5,782 nucleotides of DNA. Source: Erysipelotrichia bacterium (GTDB lineage Bacteria; Bacillota_I; Bacilli_A; Erysipelotrichales; Erysipelotrichaceae). How positions within the stretch are numbered: position 1 is the first letter of the stretch; each line of letters starts with the position of its first letter. The position numbers and the translations under genes were made by a program. Under the pieces are notes generated by a model. The model was not told the DNA's origin. It did no database searches and saw nothing but the letters and a program-made list of their open reading frames with translations. Location of the stretch: positions 1-5,782 of the forward strand of contig SAAR01000211.1 in assembly GCA_009916335.1 (NCBI GenBank). The letters are read 5' to 3'. This document shows, piece after piece, positions 5,652 to 5,782 of the stretch.

Positions 5652-5782
5652 TTATTCTTGTTTTGCGAATTCTATCAAGACATCCTTCAACTCTTTTCGA
5701 TCCAATGATAAGAGTGAATGGATAAAGGTTTGTACACTATCTTGATCTTTATTGGTTACACGGCCAACAAAAATTTTCTCAT
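5652..5782 (-). CDS. C-terminal end of an unidentified protein (starts outside the window)
   Basis: An open minus-strand frame enters from the right edge and ends at TAA 5652-5654, giving 42 residues: EKIFVGRVTNK at the visible start, then SVQTFIHSLLSLDRKELK and DVLIEFAKQE. The charged, amphipathic-helix character suggests a soluble C-terminal helix. It lies 85 bp upstream of the Fic pseudogene in the same orientation. Some Fic toxins have a small antitoxin gene just upstream, but nothing in these residues shows that this is one. A nominal ATG at 5782 is in a different frame and stops after eight codons. Coding status is moderately supported by the open frame and position; the family is not recognised. 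Confidence 0.5.
   Translation of the reverse strand, partial: EKIFVGRVTNKDQDSVQTFIHSLLSLDRKELKDVLIEFAKQE

Noticed and set aside
1..5782. Search for a new defence or toxin system
   Set aside because: The only defence- or toxin-like gene is the broken Fic fragment. Everything else fits polysaccharide synthesis, so a new system of that kind is not supported.

Overview
The window is a segment of a low-G+C Gram-positive surface-polysaccharide (capsule or exopolysaccharide) locus. All recognisable genes lie on the minus strand, so transcription runs from the right end to the left. AAGGAG-type ribosome binding sites, tightly packed genes, a small PglC-like phosphoglycosyl transferase, a DegT-type sugar aminotransferase and a streptococcus-like Fic pseudogene suggest a Streptococcus or another Lactobacillales. 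The genus is an inference from gene style; no marker gene is present.

In transcription order, the right end (5782-5238) is not polysaccharide DNA. It holds the 3' end of an unidentified gene, an AT-rich inverted-repeat spacer, and a dead Fic-family gene with a frameshift and a missing catalytic half. At about 5237 the Fic homology stops. It is followed by a short coding tail (to 5119) that looks like the last codons of a lost polysaccharide gene and overlaps the next start. An intact DegT/DnrJ/EryC1/StrS aminotransferase follows (5129-3879). Next comes the first half of a sugar-phosphate transferase (3865-3535), cut off after its DE catalytic dyad.

About 180 bp of unassigned DNA (3534-3354) separates this from the C-terminal third of a second, G+C-richer aminotransferase (3353-3048). 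An intact paralogue of the sugar-phosphate transferase follows (3037-2369), then an ATP-grasp ligase (2385-1399), a HAD-family phosphatase (1405-704) and the N-terminal half of a family 4 glycosyltransferase (699 to beyond position 1). The last four genes overlap by 17 and 7 bp and then abut with a 4-bp gap, so they look like one translationally coupled unit.

The working model has three parts. The aminotransferase makes a UDP-4-amino-sugar. The intact membrane PglC-like enzyme moves the sugar phosphate onto undecaprenyl phosphate to start the repeat unit. The GT4 enzyme adds a later sugar. The ATP-grasp/HAD pair probably makes or attaches a non-sugar decoration; its substrate cannot be read from the sequence.

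The main structural result is that the locus is a mosaic. It carries two aminotransferase/phosphoglycosyl-transferase modules of different base composition, joined so that one intact aminotransferase and one intact transferase survive, from different modules. A second recombination scar joins a Fic pseudogene to the polysaccharide genes. I see no tRNA, rRNA, CRISPR array, complete insertion sequence or convincing strong terminator.
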